Shown here piece by piece: positions 15,288-25,384 of a stretch of DNA of 64,000 nt. The position numbers and the translations under genes are program-made. The stretch covers positions 62,001-126,000 of the forward strand of contig JALMLS010000354.1 of assembly GCA_038496445.1 (NCBI GenBank), given 5' to 3'. A model generated the notes under the pieces. It worked only from the letters and a program-made list of their open reading frames with translations. It made no database searches and was not told the origin of the DNA. The first letter of the stretch is position 1. Each line of letters starts with the position of its first letter. The DNA comes from Trichosphaerium sp. ATCC 40318. Its lineage: Eukaryota > Discosea > Flabellinia > Trichosidae.

Positions 15288-16881
15288 TTAATAGAATGAT
15301 GCTATTATTCGAAAAAGTATGAAATTTACCAGGTAATTCGCGAGATTTACTAAAATGGCATGTTGATCGCGTGCCATACTTGCCACTTTTTTAGATTGTT
15401 GTTTGGTCTTAGTTCTCTGAATTAGGGTAATGACTTCTTCACACTATTCCTTACTGCGTGCGCTTGGCAAATACGTGTCTAACTTGTTGTAATATACCCC
15501 TTTTGTTGCAGTCATAAGAAGTGAGTTTAAAGGCGCGTGGTACCTTTGAGTTGATCGTTTATATTTAGAGTTGAATCTGTGCCACTCCCATTCAAATTCA
15601 GGATAGAAGATGCCCAGCAGTTTTGGATAGTAAGGGAGTAACCCTGATCCACCAGATTTTGCAAGCTGCGTGTTTGTAATGTTGTACCTAAGGTGAAATT
15701 GTAATTAAATTAAAAGTGCTCACAAAACAGTTCATTACCATTGTGTAGGGTGAGTAATATTCATACGACTCTCCGTTGACAGAATAAAAGACAAGATATT
15801 GTCCGGTTCACACCAAAACCCTTTAGGAACAAGCCGAGACTGAGTGCTAGCGACCGTTAATAATGACATTGATGTCGTTTAAATATAGCATACTGAAACT
15901 TGACATTCTGCCAGGCAAACCTAGGATATAGGGACTGCAGTGTAGTTTTTAAAGACCATTTATGCCTAAAATTAAATGACCTACCAGAAACAGTAAAAAT
16001 AGCTAGTTACCTGGACAAAATCGGAGCACCTCCTGCATCCATCACTTGGCGCACAGTGGCGTTCGGCCAGTCCTCTAGGCAGTTGATTCCTAGTGAGTGT
16101 GCTATATCTTCAAACTTTGCAAGTTGTATTTGTACGCTCTTAAACCTTCGCTTGTGTCTAGAACACGTGAGTCCTAAACACCTCTTGGTAACGTACTTAA
16201 ACTTGCTCCATTGCCAGCCATTATAGTGAGGATATATGCAACGTAATGCCTCTGGCAGGGATCGTCCATATCTGTTTGTAGATCCTTAGTAGCCAGAACG
16301 AGCTTGGCTATTCTGAACAACGTACTTGTGAAGCAAACCACCTAGACCTACAGGCTCAACTTGTTCGACTGATATTGACACCCAATCATCAAGCGTTTTA
16401 ATCTCAAGTTTCTTACCAGCTTCATTGAACCTTTGTAGCTGTTTTTCAAGCGTATTCCATATCACCGAATTGCTACAGATGCTCAGCTGTCATATTTTGT
16501 TTTTTGGTGCGTTTTACCTCACTCTCATAGAATCCCAGGTGTGTTGGGGGTATACCAGTGATAGTGTGCGCTGAAGGGATTGTTTATACAGGTTTCTGCA
16601 GTCAATAAGCGTTTATACCAGCAAAAACCTTACAATTTAGGCCTCTTGTTAGGCACAGACTGTTTTACTTGGTCGCATGTCTTCTCTATCCAATCATCAA
16701 ACTGATAGACGCGTAGTTTAGCCGCAACTATTTCCATCACGTCCCTTCGGTACTTGTCGTTTGTCCATGTCGCATTTGGTACCTTTTCTGATGAAACAAG
16801 GCGAGAACCTTTTGACAGCCCAACTTTAGTTTTCAGGCGTATAAAATGAGTACTAGTACCTAGGCTGTTGTAACGGCTCAT
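15288..16881 (-). CDS. WY/GG/YP module-repeat protein without nuclease domain
   Basis: Function unknown. It is built from the same modules as the gene at 1-2460. The likely ATG at 16881 opens MSRYNSLGTSTHF. Module 1 holds YRRDVMEIVAAKLRVYQFDDW (read as two blocks), then LYKQSLQRTLSLVYPQHTW. Module 2 holds VIWNTLEKQLQ, LEIKTLDDWVSISVEQV, GLGGLLHK, then YGRSLPEALRCIYPHYNGW. Module 3 holds LGINCLEDWPNATVRQV, AGGAPILS, then SLKTTLQSLYPRFAW. Module 4 holds FWCEPDNILSFIL, QWYNITNTQLAKSGGSGLL, then YYPKLLGIFYPEFEW. Each module is cut by an intron at the GLL point and several again near the W, so exon phase is conserved between repeats. A basic tail (RTKTKQQSKKVASMARD) follows, with a stop near 15288. 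No nuclease motif was found. The exact 3' end is uncertain. Confidence 0.58.
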
Positions 16882-17017
16882 GACATTGGGTTGCTTTAAG
16901 CCATGGGTAAGTTGATTTAAGTTTCGCCAGTTTGTAAGTGTCAAACACGTTAAGCGAACGAAAAGTTGGCGAATTCTCTCTTCTTACATTCTAGTTAAAT
17001 ACACCAACTAACGCATC

Positions 17018-18458
17018 ATGAAAAGAAAGCGCAGTGAAGCATCTACAGCCGCCAAAGCCAAAAAGCAAAAGAAAACAAAAGCTGTAAAGCCAGACACAGC
17101 TCTATTAAAGCAGATTGACGAACTACTAGCAAAATTGAACAAGAACAATACCAAAGTGTTGCAAGAGGCACAAGATTTGGCAACAGCGGATATTGAAACC
17201 CTCCGACGAACATGGGACGAAACGGGCGTACTGGTGCTAAAAGATGCTATGAGTGAAGGTAGCTTGAGAAGGGCCAAGGCAAATCTGTTCACTTGCATGT
17301 CTCTCATGACTTTTGATTGTAACGACGCCAACACAGTTAAGGAGTACAAAGAGGAATACGCCAAGATCAAAGAATCAATACCGGAGGAAGACAAGAAGAT
17401 ACTAGCATTTAACGCTTTTCGAAATTCCAAAAATGGATTTGGAAACGTAGCATTCAGCTACATTGGATTGCAATATACAGACCTTTCAGATACTCATAGG
17501 ACAACTATAGAATCTATTGATGGAGAAGACGATGTGTACTTTGCTTATAATCCTGTTTATGCCAACGTCAACATCCGTCTACTATTGGACAATCCAGAAA
17601 CAGCAAAATTCATCCTAAGACTTACTGACTTTGACAAAGACCTACGTCGCATGATATCATGGGACAGCGCAAAAGTGGCTAACTTTCCTAGACCTAAGCC
17701 TAAGGTAAATCAGTCCAGGAATATATGAAGTAGCTAACTAAAGATAATAGGACATGACAAAGCAAGCAGCAACGAAACGACACTTTGACATTTACAACAC
17801 TGAAACATCAGCTGGTATACAGCGCACACAAGCCATCTTGGTTAACGAAGGAAGGGTCAAGTTAGGTTACGTACCTTTTACGAACAATGAAAACGTGAAG
17901 GCGTTAATCGAGCAGTACCTGGGGAAGAAAAAATTGTACGAAAGGCGAGGGTTTATAGGACTTCCAAACAATGCTGTTGGCGATGCACTGGGAGCTGTAC
18001 TTGATAAATATTGGATGGCACCTCCTAAAAATGCACTGGTAGTATGGAAGTCGTCTGTGTTTCACTACGAAGGTACCACAAAGCCTGTACCTGACAAATG
18101 CGGACTCTTCGGATTGCAAAGCGCAAAAGAGATTGCTTCGAATCAAATGTTATACCGCTTTGTCATTGGCACGCACAAGCCCAAACAGATATCAGACAAG
18201 GGTCATATTAAAGCGGCGAAAATGGCGAAATCAGGCTTCATACCTGACTATTACTTTAGCCACAACAAGGGAACATGCGTTTGGCCAAACATCGTCAACT
18301 CGAAAACAACCCAGTGGAAAAAAACAAGAAATTTTCTGCCAAGCGAGAAACAAAAATTTGCAACTGCTGTAACGGACTATGCTAAGTATGAATCTCTTAC
18401 TAAACTAGAGCGCCACCTTCTCGGTGACTTTCAAACAAATAACATTGATGAGTTGTAA
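17018..18458 (+). CDS. putative Fe(II)/2-oxoglutarate (PhyH-like) dioxygenase, two exons
   Basis: The ATG at 17018 opens MKRKRSEASTAAKAKKQKKTK, a strong nuclear-localisation-like head, and then a coiled-coil-like stretch. The sequence ETGVLVLKDAMSEGSLRRAK is typical of how PhyH-type oxygenase folds begin. After one intron (17705-17752) comes KRHFDIYNTETS, giving an HxD pair. WKSSVFHYEG offers a distal His, and YRFVIGTHKP offers an Arg for the 2OG carboxylate. The product is about 460 residues, ending NNIDEL-stop at 18458. It has just one intron, unlike its neighbours. From family knowledge it would hydroxylate a protein, lipid or nucleic-acid target, but the substrate is unknown. The Fe-binding assignment is by motif order only. 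An acquired viral or bacterial origin is possible but not shown. Confidence 0.55.
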
Positions 18459-18513
18459 TCCTCATCTTTGTGAATAAAAAAATTAGATTGTTATTTGATC
18501 TTGTACAATTTGG

Positions 18514-20780
18514 TCATGTTTTTGCCACCTTGTTAAATATAGCGTGTTTCATAACAGCTGCGCCTATTGAAGGAAACGTATATGTAACACCTCTCATCAA
18601 GGTTGCAGCAATGCCTGGGCTGAGGCGTGCATCGTTCTACTCAAGTTAGCTGGCTTAAAAAGTACAGATTGGTGACATACATTTTGCTCTGCAACGAATA
18701 TTTTAGAAGCCAACTCAACGGGTGTCATGCGTTTAGCTTCTCGGGAATTATCTGGACTACAATCGCGAGCTTGTTGAGTTCGTGTCGGTCCAGGATAGAC
18801 GGTTAAGGTGTTCCATCCAGCAACACGAAGATTTCTACAATTAAAAACGGTCATATCTCAAAAAAACAAAACAAGATCTGTACCTGGATAATGCAGCTAC
18901 AGCACATTTTGTAGCAGCGTAAACAGATGCCCCAGGATATGTCACAAATCTAGCGAGTGATGAAATATAGATGTGCTTAGCGTTAATAGTAAGTAAGTTT
19001 CTTGAAGCCAATAAAGTCGACAATACTGTTGGTGCTATTAAGTTAACACGTATTGTGAGCAAATGTCGGGAAATGTCAATGTCTTCAAAAGATCCAACAA
19101 AGTTGACTCCTTTAACAAGAATGGATTAGAGAAACTCTATTATTTCAGAAAACAAGTACCAGCATTGTGTACAAAAACATCAACAGGATCAGTGGCCCCA
19201 AGTGTTTCAATGATACTTTCAAGATCTTTTTGCAACGACAGATCAGCTGTAATGCGTTTTATGCTATCGTCGGCTTCTGATCCTTCCCAATTTATATCAA
19301 TGCCTGTAACCACATACCCTTCTTCCTATTAAACATTAACATTCCAGTGGTAGTCCACAACCAGTCTTACCAAGTATCTGTTAGCTATTGCAGCACCAAT
19401 ACCTTTTGCAGCGCCTAAACATATTAATCCACGTGTTCCCACATACCCCAGGGCATTACCTGTAACGACGCAGTGTTTGACATCTGACACAGGAGGAGGA
19501 TTATCATTTTGCGTTGCCAGTAGAGCTCCGGCTGTAGATTTTTTGTGCTTGTAAGCGAGCAACCCTTCTAAAGAGTAATTGTGAATAATAAAGCCGTTTG
19601 TGAATATGATAACGCACCTAACCAATTACTTGCAGAAAATGTGACGCCGACAAGTAGCTTGTTTGTAATGCCCATGGTTAAAGTTTGTTTTGTTGTTCTT
19701 TCAGCAATATACTTTATTTTATTGGCAACTTTATCGGCGCTTGCAAAGTTTTTTGTTTGTTCGGCTGTCATCCCTACCTTGGCATGCATAGTCGTCTATG
19801 AACTATGAAAAACCACAAAAAGGTATTTTTGAGGGTACCTTGGTAGCTGGTGGTCTAATTAGCTGCACCAATACAGGTTGACCTTGCAGCTCTATTGCTA
19901 GGTTCTTTGCAAAGCCTTCAATACCAACTTTCGTGAGACTTGAAAGCAATAAGCTGACTATATGTTACATATCCATACCTGTACACGTTGTACATTGGAG
20001 ATGGTACCCAAGCAGCAACAGAAGAGAAGAACACAATGCGACCATGAATATTCTCGTGAACCGTGCTCCCACTATCACTTTGAATCCGCAAATAAGGGAG
20101 AAGAGCTGAAAACGAAACGTTATTTCTTTCTTCAAATTGTTCACGTGACACGTGCCCAGAGTGATTGCAACAGGAGCAACAAAATTTGTGTTTATCATAG
20201 CTATGATGGAATCAGCCGATTGATCAGATTGGTGCCCGATCCAAGCTGTTGCTGCATTATGAAAGAGTACGTTGACGGCCTTGGAAATGATTTAGCGAGA
20301 CTTCAAAACATTCATTGATCAACTTGATCACATGGAGGCACTTGCGCTTATTTTCTGTTCTTCAAGAAACGCTACAATCGTCTGTGCGCAAGTGGGTGAC
20401 GCCAGATCGACTTGGCAATACGTTTCAGGCGTAAATATAGTTTGAAGGTCAGCGTCTTCACCAATAACATCAAGGAGCTCTCGACGGCCCTAAAACAGTA
20501 AATATGCAATACTTGCGCTATTTTGCGCACGATTAACACCAGGGGTGCGGTGCCGTTGTACAACCGTGCTAATGACAGTCCAATACCGCTCGTAGCGCCA
20601 GTTATAACTACTGCCATGATTACACGAGAATACAGTGAATAATAAACGAAGATTACCCGTGTTGACAGAATTTTTACACCAGACTGCAGTTGTGGACGCT
20701 TCCAGTACAAGAGCGATCACCAATAGGTAAGCCAAGGAAGTAGACAAACCGACATATAAACTCTGAGAGAACCTAAACAT
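18514..20780 (-). CDS. two-domain short-chain dehydrogenase (SDR-SDR fusion)
   Basis: Two complete Rossmann SDR domains are read through one set of consistent splice joins. The ATG at 20780 opens a membrane-anchor-like MFRFSQSLYVGLSTSLAYLL. Domain 1 has VVITGATSGIGLSLARLY, LVLIGRRELLD (Arg favours NADPH), VNVLFHNAA, a GRIVFFSSVAA strand and the YSLTK active site. It ends AKVGMTAEQTKNFASADKVA. A 50 bp GTGCGT...TTTAG intron (about 19570-19619) joins it to EGLLAYKHKKSTAG and domain 2, which has VVTGAAKGIGAAIANRY, VDVFVHNAG, HIYISSLA and the YAATK active site. YPGPTRTQQARDCSPDN is like bacterial SDRs. The last exon reads IAATLMRGVTYTFPSIGAAV and stops at 18514. No ATG would start domain 2 separately. 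Reading domain 1 through that donor gives a stop at 19568, so two transcripts remain possible. Substrates unknown. Confidence 0.72.
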
Positions 20781-21176
20781 TTTGAACAGTTGTAAGTCAT
20801 TTAACAACCGCGCCTCTCTTACTGTACATTGTGTTACCTTGTTTTGCGCTTGTTTTGACGTTACATCAGTATTTCTGGTACAGCAAACTTCTACGACAAT
20901 TGAGAGCTACTGGTAGCATTAAAACTGCGGAATGTAGTACTACAGCGCCAAATGTAATTAAATGGATGTACGCGTGGTGTAGTTAAGTCAACAACCATCA
21001 TTTCGCGCCAAGCAACAAACCACAAGTTACGTCAAATACACCACTTCATGACAGAATGGGTACGCTTTCGGTTTTTTTGAAAAAAAAATAGTCGTTGGTT
21101 TTGGTTTTTGATTAAACCACCTTACAAACGTATAAAAACGCTTCCACACTATTTCTAAGCTACTTTCCCTATAGAA
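20781..21176. promoter_or_regulatory. divergent promoter between SDR and CAF-1 genes with MCB- and E2F-like sites
   Basis: The 396 bp region has no gene. It contains ACGCGT (MluI cell-cycle box) at 20970-20975 and TTTCGCGCC, an E2F/DP-type site, at 21001-21009. Both are typical of S-phase promoters and sit 170-210 bp upstream of the CAF-1 start. Functional assignment is inference. Confidence 0.45.
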
Positions 21177-24048
21177 ATGAGTGTAGCGCAAAACATATCA
21201 CCCCACAATGCGTTCAATACAACAACCGCACCCGCAGTAGGCGAAAAACGCAAACTAACTGATGAAAGTAATCAAAAACTTACAAACGCCAACCAGCCAC
21301 TAGTCAACAACGCAGACCCTGAAAATACGGATTCCAAAAAGCGAAAACTACAGGCTAGCTACTCTGCGGTATCTCCTATTGCCTCCAAAAAACAAAAAAC
21401 AATGACTCCATTATTGGCAAACCAAGCGATGCCCAATATCCTTGCCACAAGATCTGTCAATATACCAGGAGCCGTCTTCTCCACGTGCAACCAAACAACA
21501 ATCCAATCCGTACAGCCTATGATGCAATCGCCGGTACAGCCATCCTCGATGCCACCAGCGCAGTACATGCCTGTCATGGCAGCTCCACAACAACAAGCAT
21601 ATGTACAAATTCCAACAGGTAAACCCTTTCTTTGACTCAAATACGACGTACTTACAGTGTAATGTAGGATATGTACCGGTAGCAGTACCTGTTGCTCAGC
21701 CAATAACACACTCTATGTCTCCACCACCCAAGAAACGACGGCGGTTAACGCCTCAAGAAAAGGTGCGTTCTTCACTAAGGTTACTTTTAAAGAAAATCTT
21801 ATCGAGTATCACAACGCATTTACCATCCCACAGGCAGCACGAGATGCTGAGAAGCTGAGAAAACAAGCTGAGAAGGAGCAAAAAAGGATAGAGCGAGAAG
21901 CCAAGAAAGCCAAGGAACTTGCTGAAAAGGAAGCCAGGGTAAGGACACACTCGAACACAGCATGTTAGCAAAATCTCATAGAAATATTTTTGTAGAGGCT
22001 AGAACGTTTAGAAAAGCAACGATTGAAAGAAGCAGAAAAAGCACGCAAACAAGAGGAGCGTGAAAAATTACGAAAGGATAGAGAAGAAAAAAAGAAGCGT
22101 TTAGGTAACCCTTTCACCCACTCCTTTAAATTTTATATCTCTGCTCTCGCACTCACAACATCCACCATTCAGAGTTAGAAAAACAAGCTAGAAAAGAGGA
22201 GAAGGAGGCCGCAAGGCAGAAACGAGAAAAAGAGAAGCAGGAGAAGGAGGCGGCTCGAAAGAAGAAGGAAGAAGAAAGACAAAAACAAATCCAAGAAAAG
22301 ATGCTAAAAGAACAACAGGAGAAGCAGTACGTAGAAATTGCTTATGTTTGCCGAAGACCAAAATAAAATTAATGAACGTACTTTATAGGCAGCAAGCAAA
22401 AAAACAAAAGAAACAAGCCGCGTTCTTGATGAACTTTGTGAAGAAAGCAGCCAAACCACAACAACAAAGTACGTCGCCATTCGATGGATACTTGCCTTTG
22501 TAGTTGACACGTGTGATTGGTAGGCAATACAAACGACAAGAGATATCACGAAGAGTATGCATCTGTAGGAAAGTTTGGCCGATGGTGTCCGCCTTCAGGT
22601 GCCGTGATGAATGGTTGCGTGTTGAAAACGAATGCCAAACCTACAGTTTCAGACGACAAATTTTTACAAATGCTGGCAACTTGTACGTCTACTTTTTTTG
22701 ATAACGCAATTCCACTATTATAAAAAACAACACCATGTTTACATGCACCTGCACAGCAAGTCAAGCACCTACACCACCACAAAAGATGTTCGGATCTGGG
22801 TCTAAGAGGCAGTTTGCTAATATTCGAGAAGATCGCATAAAACGAAGAAGACAAAAGTTCTCAGGCATCGTCGATGTTGATAATGGGGTACCCTTAAACA
22901 CTATCACATATAATTATTTTATTTTCTGTTAACTGACCAAAACCGCAATAGGGTGAAGCATCAGAAAAGGTGCGCAAGCTGATATTGGCTGGAAGGATGA
23001 AGCTGATCCAATTTGATAAAACGAATCCAATCACATGTCGAAGACCACCTTACTTTGGCACATATTCCAAGACATCCAATGTCATTACAGCACGTCGCCC
23101 ATTTTCTAAAGACAAGGAATTGCTGGATTACGAAGCGGACAGTGAGGAGGAGTGGCCATCTGAGGAAGAAGAGGGAGAAGACTTGATGGACAGTGACGAT
23201 GAGAAAATCGAAGAAGAGGTTTACGACTACACTGGTGAATTTTTAGTGCCTGATGGATACCTTTCTGGCGAAGAAGGAGACGGTGAGAATGACTTCTTGG
23301 ACCGCAAGCAACTGTTAAAAAAAGTACGATTGCATCAGAACCATTTTTTTTTGGTTTGCACTAAAATACTTAATTTGTATTTTTGGGTTGTTTATTAAAC
23401 ACCTTTGGTGCAAACGTTATTTACTCACCTGCTTCTTTAGCAAAAAACAAGCGAAGCAGTTGCCAAGCCAATAATAATTGGTGTAACTTTCGACATGTCA
23501 AAATTATCAGGTACGTTGTTTATGGGAGTGTCAAGAGAGAGGTCTTAGATTCATTTCTAACATTGTGTAGAATCATCATCTGAACAATACAACCTCTTGA
23601 CAACGCACACCTACGAACCACTGATGGATGTGCCTATAATCGTAATCACCAAAGCAGTAACCAAGACGCCAGCGAGCACACCAAAGAAACCAAAAACTTT
23701 TCCACCAGATGTCGTTAAAGCACTAGCAAAGGTGAGCCCCTATTAAGTCCACATCATGTCAATCAACATTTTGGCTTGAACCCACTGTATGTTGACGATA
23801 CATTGTAGTTGATACAAGGATCATCAGCGAGCCGCACAGAGCTAGCTACAGTATTTCACAAGACGCACTCGACGATTGCGATCAACTCTATTAAAAACAA
23901 AATCTCGAAGTTAGCCACTAAAAAACGACAACCTAATTGGCCTAAAGCGGCATGGACACTCAATGAAGACATACAAGCGCAATTTGTTCGTAGTCAATTG
24001 TTAAACCCAAATTCGTTTAACCTAGTCGCTAGAACATCGAGGACGTAA
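21177..24048 (+). CDS. CHAF1A: chromatin assembly factor 1 large subunit (p150/CAC1)
   Basis: CAF-1 deposits new H3-H4 behind replication forks through PCNA. The ATG at 21177 opens a low-complexity, basic N-terminus rich in Gln/Pro with KKRRR and KKQKK clusters. Then comes a long, highly charged KER helix (AARDAEKLRKQAEKEQKR onward, about 21835-22330) spread over four exons, followed by KKQAAFLMNFVKK. The diagnostic acidic domain follows: KLIQFDKTN, RRPPYFGTYSK, LLDYEADSEEEWPSEEEEGED and FLVPDGYLSGEEGD (about 22975-23320). The C-terminal winged-helix-like region is at 23809-24048 (LIQGSSASRTELATVFHKTH, ISKLATKKRQPNW). It stops TAA at 24046. A Pro-rich frame continues immediately after in another register; see the separate entry. 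Confidence 0.88.
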
Positions 24049-24388
24049 TGGTAGTCACCCCAACCTTGACCGCACAACCTCCTACACCAATGGTATCGCC
24101 AATGCTCATGATGACCCATATAGCGCCGCCCGTAGCCGTGGCACCAATGGCTGTGACACCAATGGTTGTTACCCCAACTATAACGTCCAGCCAACCAAGT
24201 GCCTCCTCGCCTGCTCTTCAGACTTCACCAAGCAAGGATATCACAGTACGTTCTCAGAACCCCTTTTTGGCCCATTTCAGTCACTTATAGCTGTATTCTA
24301 GTCCTATTTTCAGCCTGGTGGCAGTGCCACTGTGACACCAATGGATATCGATGCTTCAATCCCTCAATCCCGGACTCCGTCTCAGTGA
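24048..24388 (+). other. Pro/Val/Met-rich open frame abutting the CAF-1 stop
   Basis: An ATG overlaps the CAF-1 stop (TAATG). It opens a frame with repeated PMV/VTPM units (VAPMAVTPMVVTPTITSS) that crosses a normal-looking GTACGT...TTTCAG intron (24246-24313). It ends TVTPMDIDASIPQSRTPSQ-stop at 24388. The splice and the biased composition suggest real coding sequence, most simply the CAF-1 C-terminus in a shifted register. I found no splice join that links the frames. It could be a base error, a population frameshift or an unusual exon. Confidence 0.4.
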
Positions 24389-24537
24389 GTATTGTAAACA
24401 GGAACTGTACATAAAATGGCATGTATTTTTAATGAAAGGGTCAATAATGTTCCTGTAAGTGTTTGTTTTAAGTCTAGACAAATCGACATTAAGCTCCCTA
24501 TAAGCGAGCCATCACAAGCGCATCACATACATTTAGT

Positions 24538-25211
24538 ATGATTACGCGAGCGTGGGTGGCCTCAGTTGGTGTAAGGCCAGAAAGGCGAAAAATGGTCGCT
24601 TCCAAAGCGATCAAAGCTAATTGTTCGCGTACACACCACCTACGCGTGTGCAAAGGTAACACAAGTATGTACGCCCAATTTCGTTAACAAGTCACATTAC
24701 ATTTAACCAAACGCACTCAGCATCAACCGATTTACGATGGTATCGCACAACTACGCTAAATTACGAGGAAGAAGATATGTTCAAGGCATTTGATGAAGCC
24801 CAGGCTAAAAGCATGGTAAAAAAGCCCAGGAGCGATGGCGGCGAATGGCGGTTGAAAGAGCTAAAAACCGCGACATTTGGCAGTGAATTTGAGACGACCT
24901 TCAACAAAAAGGAGGAACTACCTCCAATTCCCAAGACCAAAGCGCCAGCCGAACCTAGCGCTGAACCAAAAAAGCGTAGAAGGAAGACATACGCAGAAAT
25001 AGTGGCAGAGGAAGACGAGCGTCTGCGTATAGCTCATGAATCACCTGACAAACCCGAGCTCGACGAAGACTTGCGCGCACAGTATGACATGATACAGCAA
25101 GAGTATAGAGACAGCCTAAAGCCAAAGCCAAAATCCAAGAAGCCAGGTGATGCCTTAAAACGGCCTGAAATAACACCTCGCCACGAAATACAAGAAGAAG
25201 AGTTGATATGA
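24538..25211 (+). CDS. small probably mitochondrial protein, two exons, unknown function
   Basis: I do not recognise the family. The ATG at 24538 opens MITRAWVASVGVRPERRKMV, an Arg-rich, acid-free N-terminus typical of matrix targeting. One intron (about 24667-24719, donor GTATGT) joins NT to TSTDLRWYRTTTLNYEEED. The single main exon then encodes a charged protein of about 210 residues with FKAFDEAQAKSMVKKP, FGSEFETTFNKKEELPPIP, a KKRRRK basic patch and a predicted helix EIVAEEDERLRIAHESP. The end is EIQEEELI-stop at 25211. The size, basic patch and targeting head would fit a mitochondrial ribosome or assembly component, but that is a guess. About 150 bp of CAF-1 3' flank precedes it. Confidence 0.55.
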
Positions 25212-25384
25212 TTTTTTGCGCCTTCATAAATATATTGACATTGAGGTTTTTTTTTTTTCTCTTTTTTGGTATTTTTGTTGTATTACTATTGTGTGTAGCC
25301 ACGGTGGGATATCAACGCCACAAGCCACCGTTTTGAAAAAAAAATAAATAAAGTGCTCGAAAGCCTTTACTGTGTAATGTTAGT

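Noticed and set aside
17008-17430. 140-codon minus-strand open frame
   Set aside because: It is an exact antisense shadow of exon 1 of the 2OG-like gene. Its Ser/Leu-rich content is the complement of the Lys/Glu-rich coding strand.
20490-20512. A 23-nt intron in the SDR gene
   Set aside because: A GTGCGC donor 18 bp upstream gives a normal 41-nt intron and the canonical LVLIGRRELL strand, so the ultra-short intron is not needed.
23994-24194. His/Trp/Tyr-rich minus-strand frame resembling a metal-binding repeat
   Set aside because: It is the complement of the Pro/Val/Thr-rich repeat following CAF-1, which has its own splice site on the plus strand.
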